Position numbers and translations under genes: made by a program. 64,000 nucleotides of DNA from Methylobacter sp. GTDB lineage: Bacteria > Pseudomonadota > Gammaproteobacteria > Methylococcales > Methylomonadaceae. This document shows, piece by piece, positions 46,542 to 56,483 of the stretch (positions are counted from its first letter, which is position 1; the number at the start of each line of letters is the position of its first letter). Under the pieces are notes generated by a model. The model did not search any database, was not told the origin of the DNA, and saw nothing but the letters and a program-made list of their open reading frames with translations. Location: contig SCPZ01000027.1 in assembly GCA_004299305.1 (NCBI GenBank), forward strand, positions 50,096-114,095, written 5' to 3'.

Positions 46542-47293
46542 CTGCGCCACCGTAGCGCTTTTTTATCCAGCGGTTTTAAAATCAGCAGTTCTATCAGCTG
46601 GATGACAGCAACAAAAGCGATGGTATAAGCCAGAATGCTCGCAACATCAAACAGTTGAAAAAACAAATGCAGCTGGTAGCCCATGCCGTTGCTGCGGCCC
46701 AATAACTCTACCACCAGAATAATTTTCCAGATTAAAGCCAGACCGGAACGGGTAGCCCCCATCACGAATGGATGTAGTTGCGGCCAAATAACATGAATCA
46801 GGGTTTTACGCCTACCGAAATGATAACAGCGCGCCATCTCCAGTAAATCCTGGTCCAGCGTGCGCGTACCTTCACGAATGGTGACAATAACATTGGGCAA
46901 TTTGTTGATAACCACCGCAAGTATCGCCGCCGATTCGACTAAGCCGAACCAGACATAACACAAAATAATGGTGACCAGCGCCGGGACATTTAAGAAAATC
47001 ACCAGCCAGTTGTCGAAGAACGCATCAAGTTTTTTATTACGTCCCAGCACGATGCCGATGGCGCAGCCCAGCAGCATCGCAAGAGTAAAACTGACCACCA
47101 GCCGACACAAGGTAACGCCCAGATGAAAGGGCAATTGCCCCGACACGCAGCTTTGCCAGAAAACATCGGCTACCGTTTTGGGAGCCGGTAAGGTGTTGCT
47201 GTTTAAATAGACCGCCAGACTTTGCCAAATAGCTAAAAAAGCCAGTAATGACAGGGTCGGCAAAAGTTTCCTAAGATTACTCAAATTATTCAA
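46538..47293 (-). CDS. ABC importer permease
   Basis: The 251-residue permease has about six membrane helices and an EAA-type loop (EMARCYHFGRRKTLIHVIWPQLHPFVMGATRSGL). It overlaps both neighbours in a compact three-gene operon: binding protein, permease, ATPase. Confidence 0.9.
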   Translation of the reverse strand: MNNLSNLRKLLPTLSLLAFLAIWQSLAVYLNSNTLPAPKTVADVFWQSCVSGQLPFHLGVTLCRLVVSFTLAMLLGCAIGIVLGRNKKLDAFFDNWLVIFLNVPALVTIILCYVWFGLVESAAILAVVINKLPNVIVTIREGTRTLDQDLLEMARCYHFGRRKTLIHVIWPQLHPFVMGATRSGLALIWKIILVVELLGRSNGMGYQLHLFFQLFDVASILAYTIAFVAVIQLIELLILKPLDKKALRWRR

Positions 47294-48242
47294 TCGACCA
47301 GAAGGTGCCGGGTTGCAGGTTCTCTGATTGCCCTGTTAATTGATTGTTGCTTAGCTTGCGGAGCATCGTATAAATGCGCCCTGCCGCCAACTGTTCGGGT
47401 TCTCCCCAATGCTCAATGCCGCCTTCGCAATAACGTTGGCGCAATTTAGCGAGCGTGGCTGCATCATCGGCCTGGGTCAATGGGATAATTTTTTGCCACG
47501 CGGCATCGGATGTACACAGCCGGTTTTTAGCCTGTTTGCCTGCGTTAAAAAAACTGCTGACGGCCTGTTTATGATAGTTTGCCCAGCTTTGTTTGAACAC
47601 ATAACCCAGGCTGGGCACATCTTCCTGAATGCCTAAGCCTTTTAAAATACCTTTGCCGTCGATAATCTGCCGATAATCCTGTGCTTCAAGTCTGGCGGCA
47701 AAGTGCCAATAGGTCAGAGCGGCATCGACGCGGTTTTGCTTGATTTGCTCGTTGATTAGCGGCGGCGCGCCAAAGATTTTTTCTACCGAAACGTTTAGGT
47801 CGAGCTGTTCTTGTCCGGCCAAAGCCTGTAACAACAGCCAGTTTTTGTCCAGTTCGCCCCCGGCAATGCCCAGACGTTTGCCATTGAGATCTTTTACCGA
47901 ATGAATAGGACTGTCTTTTGCCACAACCAAAGCGCCTGAGGTATTCGAATAAGGATAAAAGGTAAAATCGGAGCCGGTAGCGCGCAGCCTGGAAACCCAA
48001 ATCCAGTCAGACACAATCATATCGACAGCGCCGGACTGTAGCGCAATCTTGCCGGCTTCCGCGTTGGCTAAATGTTGTATTTCCAATTGGAAATCAGGCT
48101 GAGGATTATCCTGTAAAGCCGCCAATTCCCAATCGACAGTGCCAAAAGCCTGAGCGCCGATGCGAATGACGGTTTTTTCCGCAGCATAAGCGCTACATGA
48201 GACAAACAGGCACAGGCTGATCAAAAAGGCATTACATTTCAT
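47286..48242 (-). CDS. ABC importer periplasmic binding protein (SsuA/NMT1-like)
   Basis: The 318-residue protein (ATG 48242, MKCNAFLISLCLFVSCSAYA signal peptide; a longer start at 48257 is possible) begins its mature part IRIGAQAFGTVDWELAALQD, typical of SsuA/ThiY-like solute-binding proteins. It contains DMIVSDWIWVSRLRA and GKRLGIAGGELDKNW. In methanotrophs similar trios sit near PQQ-dehydrogenase genes, but none is seen here, so the ligand is unknown. Confidence 0.88.
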   Translation of the reverse strand: MKCNAFLISLCLFVSCSAYAAEKTVIRIGAQAFGTVDWELAALQDNPQPDFQLEIQHLANAEAGKIALQSGAVDMIVSDWIWVSRLRATGSDFTFYPYSNTSGALVVAKDSPIHSVKDLNGKRLGIAGGELDKNWLLLQALAGQEQLDLNVSVEKIFGAPPLINEQIKQNRVDAALTYWHFAARLEAQDYRQIIDGKGILKGLGIQEDVPSLGYVFKQSWANYHKQAVSSFFNAGKQAKNRLCTSDAAWQKIIPLTQADDAATLAKLRQRYCEGGIEHWGEPEQLAAGRIYTMLRKLSNNQLTGQSENLQPGTFWSIE

Positions 48243-48514
48243 GAAAGCGATTCCCAATGGCTAAAGTGAAAGTCGCCTATTCTATCTGTACGCTGGGATT
48301 GGTGCGAGGATGTTTGTAATCTGTGTTGAGTATGGGCAGTGTTGCTTAATTTTAGGCGTGGAAACTAAATAACCTGAGCGCCCGGTGAATCTGCTTATCG
48401 GCGTATTTTTTAGCTGGAGTTGCGTTGACAAGTATGGCAGGCAATCTTACCCCGCTTTACAACTTGCAAGTCATCCGAATGAAGCAATTTAACCGCCGTA
48501 GACCGTTCGATGTA
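48243..48514. other. Intergenic stretch upstream of the ABC operon
   Basis: About 270 bp between the ABC promoter and the RTX terminator. I see no gene or clear repeat. Confidence 0.4.
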
Positions 48515-48561
48515 AGAAAAAAGCCCAGTCCTTCCCATGCCGAAAGCATGGGAAGGACTGG
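48515..48561 (-). terminator. Rho-independent terminator of the RTX/Calx-beta gene
   Basis: A perfect 16-bp stem, CCAGTCCTTCCCATGC (48525-48540) with 48546-48561, has a 5-base loop and is followed on the minus strand by GCTTTTTTCTT. It lies 12 bp past the gene's stop. Confidence 0.9.
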
Positions 48562-48573
48562 ATAGGTTGAGGT

Positions 48574-51453
48574 TTAAGGTGTTGGCGTGGTTAGCACGAA
48601 GTCGCTGGACGCAAGACCTATAAGACCGATTAGCTCGACCTCCAGCTCGGTGGTGGTGACATCGGCATCCAGATTGACTTGGATGATAGTCTCCTTGTTG
48701 GTGAAATCGAAGGCATAGCGCACTTGGTTAGCGCCGCTGAAGGCTGCGCTGCCTTTAAAGCTCAATGCAGCATTTGACAAGCCGTCAAAGTCGATGACTT
48801 CGACGGTTGAAACCCCGTTGAAGTCCTTGATGATATCTCGGTTGTCGGCGCCTACGCCGGAATCGCCTTTGTTGAATACGAAGGTATCGTCGCCATCTCC
48901 ACCGTAGAGAATATCGACACCGTTGCCACCATCCAATCTATCATTATCATATTCTCCGTAAAGAATATCCTGACCATCACCGCCCTTCAGTGTTTCGTTT
49001 CCGTAATAACCGTAAAACGCATCATCACCGTTGCCGCCATCAAGCTGGTCGCTACCCCAGCCACCGTAGAGGGAATCCAAGCCATCACCGCCCAATATGG
49101 TGTCATCGCCCCAGTCACCATGCATGAAGTCGTTGCCGGCTCCTCCATCGATGAGGTCGCTGCCATTTCCGCCACTCCAGGATCCGTTATAAACCAAACC
49201 CACATGGCCAATCGTATCATCGCCGTTGCCACCAAGCAGTGTCTCGCCGCCGCTGGAATCTCCATAAATGTTGTCGTTACCCTCACCGCCAATAACGCTG
49301 GCACCGCCTCCGTAAGTTGCGATTACATCATTCCCTAAGCCTGCATCAATGATGTCTTGTCCATCACTACGAATGTAGTCATCACCCTTGCCGCCTTGGA
49401 TAAGGTTGACTCCGGCATTGCCGTAAAGGGAATCATTCCCGTCACTGCCCACTACGGTGTCGTCATCAAGACCGCCTGACAACTGATCGTCACCTATACC
49501 GCCGGTCAGTGAATCATTACCTGATCCTCCATCGACGGTATCATTGCCTCCCAAGCAGCCTATCTTGTCATTCAGGTCCGTACCCTGCAGCGAATCGGCA
49601 TCCTCGCTCATATCAAGCTCAAGACCGCCGTTCGACACAAAGCTGCCTTGGTCTTCATCGTCGTTGCTGATAGTCACCGTGGCTTTACTTCCTGCATCGC
49701 TCACAGTCGCGTTCTGTGGAGTGCTCAGATTGACCGTGAAGGTTTCGTCCGCTTCCACATCGGTATCGCCGCTGACCGGAATCTTGATCACTCCGCTAGT
49801 CACGCCAGGGGCAATACTGACGGTACCGGTTTTAGCGGTATAGTCACTACCTGCGTTGGCGCTATCGTCCGCAGTAGACCAGTCCACCGTCACCGTTTCA
49901 GTAGACTTGGCCGACAGGGTGACGGTCAGAACCGCGCTGGTGCTGCCGTCGTTACCTTCGGGCAGTTGTATGTCGGCAATCGAAACCACGGGCAATACTT
50001 GGGTCTGGTCGTCGTTACGGATAGTAGCGGTGCCGACATCCTTGTCCAGAGTCGCCCCGGCGGGCTTGCTCAGCTGCACAGTGAAGGTTTCGTCGGCTTC
50101 GACAGCGCTGTCTGCATTGACGGCAACACTAACCTTCTGGGTGGTTTCATTGGCGGCAAAAGTCAGTACGCCGGAGGTTGCGGTAAAATCCGTTCCTGCC
50201 GTGGCCGTACCGGCCAAGACTGCGTAATTCACCGTGACTGGCGTGGAGCTGGGAGCTGACAGGCTGACGGTAAAGTCGAACGAAGTGTCGCCGACGCCGT
50301 TGCCTTCCGCCTTAGTGACATTGTCAATGCTGAGCGTAGGCTGGGTCGGCGTGCTTTGGCCTAAATCCTTGACCTGATCGGCAAATTCCGCGTGTTCGAT
50401 GTCGACTAGGGTGTCGATGCCGTCATTGCCGTCGCTGTCGTCGATGTCTTCTACGATCCAGCTATTGCCTTCGCTGTCAAAGGTAATCTGGTAACCGACA
50501 ATAGCGCCACTGTAAGTCACGGTGTCGTCGCCCGCACCGCCGTCCAGCTGGTCGTCACCGGCATCGCCGGATAACATGTCATTGCCCTCGTTGCCGAATA
50601 AAGTGTCGTCGCCGGCGTCGCCGCTGAGATTGTTGGCGCCGCCGTTGCCGTCGATAATATTATCCTGTCCGTTGCCGGCGCCGCGCACATCGGCTAGACC
50701 TGTGAGAGTGAGAACTTCTACGTTATTAGGCAACGAGAAATCGACAGTGCTTTGGATTTCATCGACATCGCCTCCTCCCGCAGTTTCGACGACCTTGTCA
50801 TTGGTGCTGCCGATGACGTAGATGTCGTCATCGGCTCCGCCGACTAACGAGTCGATGCCGGACCCGCCTATCAGGGTGTCGGCTCCAACGCCTCCAACCA
50901 AGGTGTCCTGCCCGTCCGAACCGCTGAGGATATTGTCCCCACCGTTGCCGAAGATTTTGTTATTGAGCTTATTGCCGGTGCCGTTGATGTCGCCTCCTCC
51001 CAGCAGCTGGAGATGCTCCACCAGATCGGGCAGGGTAAAGGTCACGCTGCTTTGCACAGAGTCGACACTGTTCAGCTTATCTGTTTCGACTACCTTGTCG
51101 CCGATGCTGTTGACTATATACAAGTCGTTGCCGCCACCGCCGCCCATGTTATCGTTACCCAGCCCTCCGTCCAGGGTGTCCTTGCCGGCTGCCCCTTGCA
51201 GCGTATCGTTGCCGTCTTCGCCCGTCAAACTATCGTTGCCGGAGCCGCCGATCAGGATGTCATTACCGGAGCCGCCCAGCAAGGTATCGCTACCAGGGCC
51301 TCCGTCCAGAGAATCCACTCCGAGTCCTCCCAGAATCGAGTCGTTCCCGCCCGCCCCCAACAGGGTGTCGTCTCCTTCCATGCCGTCGATGGTATCGCCC
51401 TGATCGGTGCCGAGTATTCTGTCGTTTTTTGCTGTACCTGGTTTGATAGCCAT
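48574..51453 (-). CDS. RTX/Calx-beta calcium-binding protein, probable type I secreted
   Basis: The 959-residue acidic protein has an N-terminal block of hemolysin-type nonapeptides (GGxGxDxL) at about 25-110 with two further blocks to about 300, two Calx-beta domains (FTVSLSAPSSTPVTVNYAV and the ADETFTVNLSTP type) at about 370-600, then another long RTX array (about 620-880) and a C-terminal strand-rich tail lacking cysteine. There is no N-terminal signal, which fits type I secretion. No type I ABC or membrane-fusion gene is nearby. AGGGG precedes ATG 51453. Likely role: surface adhesion or matrix. Confidence 0.9.
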   Translation of the reverse strand: MAIKPGTAKNDRILGTDQGDTIDGMEGDDTLLGAGGNDSILGGLGVDSLDGGPGSDTLLGGSGNDILIGGSGNDSLTGEDGNDTLQGAAGKDTLDGGLGNDNMGGGGGNDLYIVNSIGDKVVETDKLNSVDSVQSSVTFTLPDLVEHLQLLGGGDINGTGNKLNNKIFGNGGDNILSGSDGQDTLVGGVGADTLIGGSGIDSLVGGADDDIYVIGSTNDKVVETAGGGDVDEIQSTVDFSLPNNVEVLTLTGLADVRGAGNGQDNIIDGNGGANNLSGDAGDDTLFGNEGNDMLSGDAGDDQLDGGAGDDTVTYSGAIVGYQITFDSEGNSWIVEDIDDSDGNDGIDTLVDIEHAEFADQVKDLGQSTPTQPTLSIDNVTKAEGNGVGDTSFDFTVSLSAPSSTPVTVNYAVLAGTATAGTDFTATSGVLTFAANETTQKVSVAVNADSAVEADETFTVQLSKPAGATLDKDVGTATIRNDDQTQVLPVVSIADIQLPEGNDGSTSAVLTVTLSAKSTETVTVDWSTADDSANAGSDYTAKTGTVSIAPGVTSGVIKIPVSGDTDVEADETFTVNLSTPQNATVSDAGSKATVTISNDDEDQGSFVSNGGLELDMSEDADSLQGTDLNDKIGCLGGNDTVDGGSGNDSLTGGIGDDQLSGGLDDDTVVGSDGNDSLYGNAGVNLIQGGKGDDYIRSDGQDIIDAGLGNDVIATYGGGASVIGGEGNDNIYGDSSGGETLLGGNGDDTIGHVGLVYNGSWSGGNGSDLIDGGAGNDFMHGDWGDDTILGGDGLDSLYGGWGSDQLDGGNGDDAFYGYYGNETLKGGDGQDILYGEYDNDRLDGGNGVDILYGGDGDDTFVFNKGDSGVGADNRDIIKDFNGVSTVEVIDFDGLSNAALSFKGSAAFSGANQVRYAFDFTNKETIIQVNLDADVTTTELEVELIGLIGLASSDFVLTTPTP

Positions 51454-52153
51454 GGCTTATTACCCCTAGAGTGTTGTAAATAATAGGAAAAGCGACTTTC
51501 GTTTAAGGCGGAATACTTACAATGCGTAACCATTTGCCCTGACCCTTCGGCTACGGCCTTATCGAAAGGGGAAATGTAGTTCATTAAAATTAAGTAACCA
51601 CTTTAAATTTCAAGATGAAAATTGATTTGTAAGGTGAGTGCAAGTCTATGCTGTTTGCGAACTCTGATAAATACGTATAACTACTTACCAACATCATTGG
51701 CTCTTGTTGTGTTTTGAGGGGGCTGAATCTAAGGCTTCAACGTCTATTCCAATTGGGTTTGCATCGGCGACGGCACTCAGCAAAAACAATACACGAGATT
51801 CGATTTAACCGACTCATCAACTTGAGCTAGTTGTCGACGTTATTTCGTGCGCATCCCTAAGTGGCTCTTTAGCCAATCTTAACTATGCCGAACGTTGAAC
51901 CTAAAAACCGCAGTTTATCCACGAAAAGCACGAAAGACACTAAATAAAACAATATGTTGTATTAATTTAGTCACTCACCCTTTGGGTAACGACCTACGGT
52001 TTGATAATCTTTTGAAATTTTTCGTGCTTTTCGTATTTTTCGTGGCCGAAATGATTTTTCTAGGTTGAAGAGCAATGAGTATAAATAGCCCCCTTCTCCC
52101 AACCCTGATACGATGACTACCGCGCTAAACAACCCATCGGCAAGAGTCACACA
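51454..52153. other. 700-bp intergenic region upstream of the RTX gene, with an inverted repeat
   Basis: No convincing gene. CCACGAAAAGCACGAAA at 51919-51935 and the related complement within 52018-52045 (TTTCGTGCTTTTCG, then TTTTTCGTGG) form an imperfect inverted repeat about 125 bp wide. The RTX promoter should lie near 51460-51600. Nothing else is recognised. Confidence 0.5.
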
Positions 52154-52741
52154 ATGGACTGGCAAACCTTTCAAAACAGCTGCTGTAGCCTGGATTCAGA
52201 AACCAACGAAAACGGCGAGATCTTTGCGATAAGCGCGGTCTTTAATGATAAAACCTTCCAACGCAAAGCGCCGTTCAACATCCAAAAAACGCTGGCCGAG
52301 TTTGATGACTTTGCCGGTGATGCAGCTTACCTGTTAGGCCATAATATCCTTGACCATGGCCTTCCGGTTTGCCGGAGCATCTCGTCGCAGTTTAAATTCC
52401 TGAGCAAGCTGGTACGCGACAGTTTGAACGATCCGTTGGCGGATGCGCGTCTGGCGGTGTCGCTGTTCCATGATCAATGGCAGGCTTTGCAGCAGCAACA
52501 GGCTGAGGTCGGGTTGCTGGATTTTTATCGGTATGCTTTTTCAGGCGATTCGCAGTTTGCCGGAGCATTTGATTTATTCGAGCGTTTGACCCGGATAAAG
52601 GCTATAGGATGTGCTGAACGCAGTGAAGCGCATCAGCATCAATACGTGAACGCGAAGGCGGCGTGGAAAGAGACAAGCTGCATTTCGAGGTGCAAACCGT
52701 CAATGGAGCGGACAAATATCCGTGCATCAACAGTCTGTTAA
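52154..52741 (+). pseudogene. N-terminal fragment of a RecQ-type helicase with exonuclease-like domain
   Basis: The first 150 or so residues (CCSLDSETNENGEIFAISAVF and AAYLLGHNILDHGLP) look like a 3'-5' exonuclease-type domain that precedes RecQ in some large helicases. At 52608 a palindromic repeat (GATGTGCT...AGCGCATC) begins and the frame becomes meaningless. The first helicase lobe, with its Walker A and DEAH boxes, is absent from the window. Confidence 0.6.
52608..52634. repeat. REP-like palindrome at a deletion junction
   Basis: GATGTGCT (52608-52615) and AGCGCATC (52627-52634) flank an 11-base loop. It sits exactly between the N- and C-terminal remnants of the helicase gene. Confidence 0.6.
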
Positions 52742-53982
52742 GCGAACTATTGGCTCCCGAAGCCGACGGCGGCAGCGCGATTATTTATTGTTCGACGCGC
52801 AAAAATACCGAGGAAATTGCCGAGTATTTGCAGCAACAAGGCTGGCAGGTCGAAGCCTTCCATGCGGGCAAGGATACCGCCGAGAAAAAGCATATACAGG
52901 AAAATTTCGTGACTTGCAGCACGCGCATTATCACCGCGACCAATGCGTTCGGCATGGGCATCGATAAAGACGATATGCGTTTGGTCATTCATGCGGATAT
53001 TCCCGGCTCCATTGAAAATTACCTCCAGGAAGCAGGCCGTGCCGGGCGGGATCAAAAAGACGCGGAATGCGTATTGTTGTTCGATGAGAACGACATCGAG
53101 ACCCAGTTTAAATTATCGGCCTCCTCGCAAATCAACCAGCGCGATATTACCCAGATTTTAAGGAGCTTGCGCAAAAGCAAAAAAGATAAATCCGGCAATG
53201 TGGTGTTGACGACCGGCGAGTTACTGATGGACGACGCCGTGCAAACGTCGTTCGATAATGAAGACCATGCCGCCGATACCAAGGTCAAAATGGCGGTGTC
53301 CTGGCTGGAACGCGGCGGCTTCATCAAGCACAACGAGAATCTTACCCAGGTGTTTCAAGGCCGCCCGTTGGTCAAGAATATGGACGAAGCCAAAAGCAAA
53401 GTCGAAAAACTGGGAATGTCGCAACGCCAGCAACAGCGCTGGCTGGCGATTCTCGAAGCGCTGCTTAACGCCGAAAGCGACGAAGGTTTTAGCGCCGACG
53501 AACTGGCTCTGCATAGCGCGTTTAAGGACGGCAAAGACGATCATAAACGCGGAAAGGTCGATCAAACCGCCAGCCAGCGGGTGATCAGGACGCTATACGA
53601 TATGGCCAAGGCGGGGCTGATTCAAAAGAGCCTGTTATTGACGGCGTTCGTCCGCTATAAAGTCAGCAACTCATCCTTCGCCAAGCTGGAAGAAGCGTGC
53701 GCGTTGGAACGGGTCATGCTCAAGGCGCTGCAAGAGCAAGCACCCGATGCCGAGGACGGGCAATGACAAACCTTGTCGCTACGCCATTTGAATCAAAGCC
53801 TGTTGAACGACGGTCACAAAGACAGTAATCCCGAGATATTGCGCCAGCTGCTGGTTACGGTATTGGCAATGCTCAGGCGTTATCGGAATGACAGTGAGGA
53901 AAGCTATCGGTCGCGCTGTAAAGTGGCGCAATGGGAACTGCCGTTGGTTGAGGTGGTTTTTGATGATAATACGATAGGATAA
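52663..53982 (+). pseudogene. C-terminal fragment of a RecQ-type helicase with an internal stop
   Basis: The frame from GTG 52663 begins in the second helicase lobe: IIYCSTRKNTEEIAEYL (motif IV), ATNAFGMGIDKDDMRLVIH (motif V) and QEAGRAGRDQ (motif VI), followed by a winged-helix-like region. At 53764-53766 a TGA interrupts the frame; the codons after it, QTLSLRHLNQSLLNDGHK, continue in the same frame, and TGG to TGA (Trp to stop) would explain it. The frame ends at 53982 in an unrelated-looking tail. Without lobe 1 the product cannot be an active helicase. Confidence 0.75.
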
Positions 53983-54031
53983 TATGGCCGCCTTGGTGAT
54001 GAATGCGTACGAAATAACTTCGACAACTAGC

Positions 54032-54051
54032 CCCTCTCCTGCTGGAGAGGG
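54032..54051. repeat. GC-rich hairpin repeat
   Basis: CCCTCTCC, loop TGCT, then GGAGAGGG. It is of the same type as the repeat at the lipB 3' end (15811). Confidence 0.65.
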
Positions 54052-54188
54052 CCGGGGTGAGGAGAATTATTTCATGCGCATTCCTAATTGACCTAAATGA
54101 ACCTTTTCCGGCAGCTTAAAAACGACCTTGAACAACAAACCAAACCTCCGTCCTATTGTGACGGCAACCACTGTAAGGAAATCTAATC

Positions 54189-54665
54189 ATGGCTATAGAA
54201 ATAGAACATAAATTTTTGCTCGCCAACGATGACTGGCGCGAACACGTTAGCCGCTCGGTAAAATATCGACAAGGCTACTTAAGCTCTCAGCCAACCAGCT
54301 CAATCCGGGTGCGAACCAGTAACGACCATGCGTGGTTGAATATAAAAACGGCAACTATCGGCACTCACCGGCATGAATATGAATATGAAATTCCGATGGC
54401 GGATGCAGACGAGATATTAAATAATCTTTGCAGAAAACCGTTAATCGAAAAAACCCGTCATTTTGTTACTGATGATACCCATCTTTGGGAAATAGATGAG
54501 TTTGAAGGCGACAATCAGGGCTTGATAGTCGCTGAAATTGAATTGGACGAAACCGGACAATCTTTTTCAAAACCGCCCTGGCTAGGCTTGGAAGTTACCG
54601 GTGATTTGCGTTATTACAACAACAATCTCGCAATACATCCGTATTCAGAATGGAGCGAAGACTAA
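54189..54665 (+). CDS. CYTH-domain protein (triphosphatase/adenylate-cyclase-IV-like)
   Basis: The 158-residue protein has the EIEHKF signature (EIEHKFLL, 4-11) and alternating charged strands (SIRVRTSND, WLNIKTAT, EYEYEIP, IAEIELDE) that form the triphosphate tunnel. Small stand-alone CYTH proteins usually hydrolyse inorganic triphosphate or related compounds; cyclase activity is rarer. AAGGAA precedes ATG 54189. Confidence 0.9.
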   Translation: MAIEIEHKFLLANDDWREHVSRSVKYRQGYLSSQPTSSIRVRTSNDHAWLNIKTATIGTHRHEYEYEIPMADADEILNNLCRKPLIEKTRHFVTDDTHLWEIDEFEGDNQGLIVAEIELDETGQSFSKPPWLGLEVTGDLRYYNNNLAIHPYSEWSED

Positions 54666-54716
54666 ATATTTCATAGACCTATTGAAATATTATGAGTCTT
54701 GTTCTATATTTTTCGC

Positions 54717-55403
54717 ATGAGAAAATTAATTTTTGTTGTTTTATTACTACTATCGATTCAATGTTTTGCAGGGGGCTTGGAAGACTCTTTAAAAAACATT
54801 GAAACTGAGTGGGCGTTTATTTATTACAGCACCCCTAAAAGCAAGCAGGGGCCTGCTTATATTGAACTGCTCGATAAGGCCGAGAACTTAGTTCGGCAAT
54901 ACCCGAAGGCTGCCGAACCTATTTTCTGGCAGGCTGTGCTAAAGGCGACGTATGCGGAGCAACAAGATGCTTTTGCTGCGCTTAATGCCATTCACGAGGC
55001 GCGCGATTTACTGCTCAAAGCCATTGCAATCAACCCGGCAGCCATGGAAGGATCGGCTTATGTGACCTTGGGCACACTTTATTATATGGCGCCTAAATGG
55101 CCTATCTCATTTGGCGATGACAATGCTGCCCAACAAATGTTGGAAACTGCGCTTAAAATCAATCCTGACGGTATTGATGCCAACTATTTTTACGGTGATT
55201 TTTTGCGGTTACATAACAGGCCTAACGATGCGGCCATTTATTTTGAAAGAGCAACTGCGGCTCCCGTGCGTGCCGACCAGCTTTATGCCGACAATCAACT
55301 TAAAGCCGAAGCAAAACTCGCTTTAAAAAACACCCAAGAACGAAAAATCAGCAGCGAAAAAGGCCTGCTTTTGTCTTTATTTAATTCAGCAAGCGCAAAG
55401 TAG
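54717..55403 (+). CDS. Exported TPR-like protein, unknown
   Basis: The 228-residue product (ATG 54717, MRKLIFVVLLLLSIQCFAGG) has a signal peptide and helix pairs resembling tetratricopeptide repeats (AHEARDLLLKAIAINPAAM-like and AAQQMLETALKINPDGIDA segments). It is probably a periplasmic protein-interaction scaffold. It follows the CYTH gene by about 50 bp. Confidence 0.78.
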   Translation: MRKLIFVVLLLLSIQCFAGGLEDSLKNIETEWAFIYYSTPKSKQGPAYIELLDKAENLVRQYPKAAEPIFWQAVLKATYAEQQDAFAALNAIHEARDLLLKAIAINPAAMEGSAYVTLGTLYYMAPKWPISFGDDNAAQQMLETALKINPDGIDANYFYGDFLRLHNRPNDAAIYFERATAAPVRADQLYADNQLKAEAKLALKNTQERKISSEKGLLLSLFNSASAK

Positions 55404-55544
55404 TTTTACAGCGCGATTGTTCAAGCTCACAATCACACCAGATTCAGCTAAAATGACGCTACTAACAAACTTGACGTTCAATCGCGCTATGCTTTCTGCT
55501 AGAATAGCGCCCTAAATTAAAAATCAACTTTCCTGGTAATAATC

Positions 55545-55868
55545 ATGGCTTTTGTAATCACCGAAAACTGTATTAAATGCAAATTTACTGATTGTGTAGA
55601 TGTATGCCCCGTAGATTGCTTTCATGAAGGCCCTAACTTTCTGGTTATTGACCCGGATGAATGTATTGATTGCACATTATGCGAACCTGAATGCCCCGCC
55701 AACGCAATTTTTGCAGAAGATGAGTTACCTGAAGGACAAGAAGGTTTCATCGCCTTAAATGCAGAGCTGGCCAAACTATGGCCGGTTATTACCGATGTAA
55801 AACCGGCTTTACCTGATGCTGATGAGTGGAATGGCAAAGAAGGCAAAATCGACCTGTTGGAAAGATAA
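55545..55868 (+). CDS. fdxA: 7Fe ferredoxin FdxA
   Basis: This 107-residue ferredoxin has an N-terminal C-x7-C-x3-C arrangement ([14 protein letters not shown]) for a [3Fe-4S]/[4Fe-4S] pair, and [12 protein letters not shown] for the [4Fe-4S] cluster. The C-terminal extension ([13 protein letters not shown]) is typical of the Azotobacter ferredoxin I group. It is single-gene, with a hairpin downstream at 55937. Confidence 0.95.
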   Translation: MAFVITENCIKCKFTDCVDVCPVDCFHEGPNFLVIDPDECIDCTLCEPECPANAIFAEDELPEGQEGFIALNAELAKLWPVITDVKPALPDADEWNGKEGKIDLLER

Positions 55869-55936
55869 CACTACGTGATGCACTTAAACGCACCGCCCTA
55901 ACATTCAGTCAATTTAGTATTGACGAGTGTAATAAG

Positions 55937-55967
55937 GAGCTACGAGGTTTTTCTTACCTCGTAGCTC
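55937..55967. terminator. Hairpin after fdxA
   Basis: GAGCTACGAGGT and ACCTCGTAGCTC form a perfect 12-bp stem with a 7-base loop. A T-run does not follow, so it may act in either direction. Confidence 0.55.
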
Positions 55968-56152
55968 TTGCAATGAACTAGAAATATTACTCGACAAACA
56001 TGACGGACTACTAGATTAAGCTGCTTGTTACAGGCAAAGCTTGGTAGTGCTGGAAAAGCAATAGCGCCGTATCCAGTATCTATTTTCACGCCCTCCCCCT
56101 AATTTACCTTCTCAATCCTCCGCGCCGCCAATAATCAGACAGAGGAGGTTAG
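55968..56152. other. Intergenic stretch between the fdxA hairpin and the MITE-like element
   Basis: I see no gene here. Confidence 0.4.
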
Positions 56153-56415
56153 AACCGACATTCCGTACCCCTATTTGCATTTTTGTATTTTATTTAATTG
56201 ATACAATTCAATTAGTTAATATTTTGACGATATTTTTGAGATTCATCAAAGCAACCTACGTCAGTCATAAACTTGACTAAAAATAATTGGGAAACGAACT
56301 TTATCTCGTTTTAGTCTGGAAGCTTAAAATCCATAAAAACAAAACGCACTTAATTATCAATACCTTAAATAAATGCAAAAAGCAAAAATTGTTTTAGGGG
56401 TGCGGAATGTCGGTT
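56153..56415. mobile_element. MITE-like element with terminal inverted repeats
   Basis: AACCGACATTCCGTACCCCTA at 56153-56173 is the complement of 56395-56415 with one mismatch, and a further ATTTTTG match extends inward. The 220-bp interior is AT-rich with no reading frame, as expected for a non-autonomous element mobilised by a transposase elsewhere. No clear target duplication is visible. Confidence 0.6.
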
Positions 56416-56483
56416 TGAATATACTTCAAAGCATGGCAATTATTGCTGGTTCTTGCCCTGAAATAAGGTAAAACCGACATTGC

